From: Kiritimatiellia bacterium
GTDB lineage: Bacteria; Verrucomicrobiota; Kiritimatiellia; RFP12; JAAYLN01
Length of the DNA stretch: 51,508 nucleotides
Direction of reading: 5' to 3'
NCBI GenBank assembly: GCA_017962605.1
Contig: JAGCUY010000006.1
Span: 1-51,508, forward strand
Positions within the stretch are counted from its first letter, which is position 1; every line of letters starts with the position of its first letter. The notes under the pieces are model-generated. The model had not been told where the DNA came from. It made no database searches and was given only the letters and a program-made list of their open reading frames with translations. The translations under genes were made by a program, and so were the position numbers. Positions 50,024 through 51,508 of the stretch are shown here, piece by piece.

Positions 50024-51349
50024 ATGATACGTGATTTCACGAAGGCGCTGGTGGCATGGAATGGCAAGTCGCCTCGAAAACCGCTTGTGATACGCGGGAT
50101 GAGGCAAACGGGCAAGACTTGGTGCGTAAGGGCGTTTGCCGAAGAACACTACAGGGACAACTTCCTTGAAATCAACTTTGAGTTTTCAAATCGCTGGAGC
50201 CCCGTCTTCGACGGCGACTTGGACCCTGCCCGTATTTGCGACGAACTTGAACTGCTTTCCGGCAAGCGCATCCGAGACGGGAAAACACTCCTTTTCCTCG
50301 ATGAAATCCAGCTGTGCCCCAGGGCGCTCACTTCGTTGCGGTATTTCCGTGAAAAGATGCCCGAGATACCTGTCGTGGCCGCCGGTTCGCTGCTGGACTT
50401 CGTGCTGGAAGGCATCCAGTTCCCCGTCGGGAGAGTGCAGTTCGCCGACCTTCATCCCATGTCATTCGCCGAATATTTGCAAGCCACGGGGAATGCGGCC
50501 CTAGCCGCAATACTGCGGGAGCCTCCCAGGAGATTGCCGGATGCGGTCCATGCAAGGCTGCTTGAAGAAGTCAGGACATACTCCATAGTCGGCGGCCTGC
50601 CCGAATGCGTGAAAGCCAAAGCAGATGGCGCGGGGCTTTTCGACATAAGGGAAATCCAGCGAGATCTTGTCATCGCGTTTGAACAGGACTTCGCCAAGTA
50701 TCCGGAGCAGATGGACGCATCCATTCTCCGGGAAATCTGGCATGCATCCAACGCTTCGGCCGGACACCAGATAGCATACGCCGCGCTTTCGCGCGAACAC
50801 ACCGGGAACACCAACAAGAAGGCGCTTGACTTGCTGGCGAAGGCCCGGCTCGTAAAGGTTTCAAAGGCCGCGGCCACGGCCGCCATTCCCTTCAATCTCG
50901 ACACCTCGCCAAGAATAAAGCCTTTTGCCGGTGATGTTGGCCTTTACCAGATGATGACAGGAAGGCCAGTGGACGAGACTCTTCACGAGCGGGATCTCCT
51001 TGCCATATACAACGGCTCCCTAGCCGAGCAATTCGTAGCACAGGAGCTCGCCGCCTCATTTGGCGGAGACGAGCCGCATTGGTGGAAGCGCGATGCGAAA
51101 AACGCCCAGGCGGAGGTCGATTTCATGGTGGCGCTGAATGGGCGTGCACTGCCGATTGAGGTCAAGAGCGGTGCCGCAGGACGTCTCAAAAGCCTGCACC
51201 AATTTCTCAAGGAAACGCAGGAATCGCCGGACGCCGTTGTTTTCTCTTCCGCGCCATTTGGAGAAATACCCGAACAGCGGCTCCGTTTCCTGCCGATATA
51301 CTACGCCGGCTCGCTTTGCAAGCCATCGGCCATGGGGGCTAGGGGCTAG
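50024..51349 (+). CDS. AAA family ATPase with DUF4143 domain
   Basis: 441 residues. Walker A GMRQTGKTW (about residues 22-30), Walker B LLFLDEIQLCP, sensor-like AAGSLLDF, then the DUF4143 region ending in EVDFMVALNGRALPIEVKSG, a PD-(D/E)xK-like nuclease signature. Such AAA_14/DUF4143 proteins are widespread, often mobile and poorly understood. The start at 50024 follows GGAGG and a strong promoter; the upstream in-frame ATG (49985) precedes the transcription start. The last residues (MGARG) and stop codon come from the CTAGGGG repeat at the start of the hairpin element. Confidence 0.88.
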   Translation: MIRDFTKALVAWNGKSPRKPLVIRGMRQTGKTWCVRAFAEEHYRDNFLEINFEFSNRWSPVFDGDLDPARICDELELLSGKRIRDGKTLLFLDEIQLCPRALTSLRYFREKMPEIPVVAAGSLLDFVLEGIQFPVGRVQFADLHPMSFAEYLQATGNAALAAILREPPRRLPDAVHARLLEEVRTYSIVGGLPECVKAKADGAGLFDIREIQRDLVIAFEQDFAKYPEQMDASILREIWHASNASAGHQIAYAALSREHTGNTNKKALDLLAKARLVKVSKAAATAAIPFNLDTSPRIKPFAGDVGLYQMMTGRPVDETLHERDLLAIYNGSLAEQFVAQELAASFGGDEPHWWKRDAKNAQAEVDFMVALNGRALPIEVKSGAAGRLKSLHQFLKETQESPDAVVFSSAPFGEIPEQRLRFLPIYYAGSLCKPSAMGARG

Positions 51350-51508
51350 GAAGGGACGCAGCGCTTAACGCAAGTCGCTTCGCGACACGCAAGGGTTACG
51401 CTCGCATCGATGTGGCTACGACGGGCCATGCCCTACGCCACAATCGATTCTCGCGTGGAGGTTGATGGAACTGGCGGCAAAAGCGATTGTGGCGGAGCCG
51501 CCACGGGC
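51339..51508. repeat. Long-hairpin element, copy 2 (cut by window end)
   Basis: Closely matches 26337-26520: the same CTAGGGG start, GTCGC-TTC-GCGAC hairpin, left arm from CGATGTGGCTACGACG and the beginning of the right arm. I see only scattered differences over about 170 bases. The outermost right arm lies beyond the window. Confidence 0.85.

Noticed and set aside
49841..50149. Minus-strand ORF with 11-residue repeats (LIYQGCLLFS)
   Set aside because: The repeat in protein is only the 33 bp iteron read in one frame, and the rest runs antisense into the ATPase start. No ribosome-binding site or promoter.

Overview
The window is GC-rich bacterial chromosome. The gene content fits a Verrucomicrobiota-like lineage, most likely a carbohydrate-degrading Kiritimatiellae relative. 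This placement is an inference from several traits: very large secreted LamG-, discoidin- and beta-strand-repeat proteins, GH5 and GH78 enzymes, LacI-type sensors fused to AraC or GntR DNA-binding domains, type II secretion pseudopilins, and no SusC/SusD pair. No rRNA, tRNA or other clean marker was seen. Several genes have sigma70-like promoters with TTGnnn, a 17 bp spacer and TAnnAT.

Layout. 1-6500 is mostly core metabolism: the end of a Q/E-rich protein, NAD kinase, a heptose-phosphate adenylyltransferase, two pseudopilin-type secretion genes, an SDR oxidoreductase, adk-map, and a class II aldolase with a strong terminator. 6518-7607 is a REP-associated-type (Y1) transposase inside 22 bp perfect inverted repeats. 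7658-10075 holds two hydrolases, a beta-lactamase-fold protein and a CE7-like esterase. A XylR-like regulator (10101-11279, minus) faces away from a long array (11420-26251) of secreted repeat proteins, two GH5 enzymes, a GH78 rhamnosidase-like enzyme and a GNAT acetyltransferase. 26727-33169 carries a GntR/LacI-type regulator, a triple-LamG secreted protein and a DUF6259-like glycosidase. 33352-36930 (minus) is a large hybrid histidine kinase. 37237-44037 carries an EamA-like transporter, another GntR/LacI-type regulator, a secreted lectin-like protein and a sodium:solute symporter. 44308-49688 is a DUF6580-like membrane protein followed by two hybrid histidine kinases. 50024-51349 is an AAA/DUF4143 ATPase.

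Working together: secreted GH5 enzymes, the GH78 enzyme, the esterase and the DUF6259-like enzyme suggest breakdown of a branched, acetylated, rhamnose-containing plant or host glycan. The catalysis-free secreted proteins look like binding or surface-display proteins. The symporter could import products, and the LacI-type sensors and hybrid kinases (one with two periplasmic-binding domains) could sense them. The substrate is not determined by the sequence.

The most unusual layer lies between and inside genes. At least eleven places carry arrays of short 'word' repeats (GTTGAAAR, GGGATTC, CTAGGGG, GTGAAAAT, TTGCCAAT, ACAGAG and others), several with a reverse-complement arm that would fold into a hairpin. 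They cluster just after stop codons, supply the stop codon of three genes, and are read in frame inside three proteins. They resemble the heptanucleotide STRR repeats known from filamentous cyanobacteria. Two copies of a long-hairpin element, three copies of a GC palindrome and 33 bp iterons before the AAA ATPase add to this repeat landscape.
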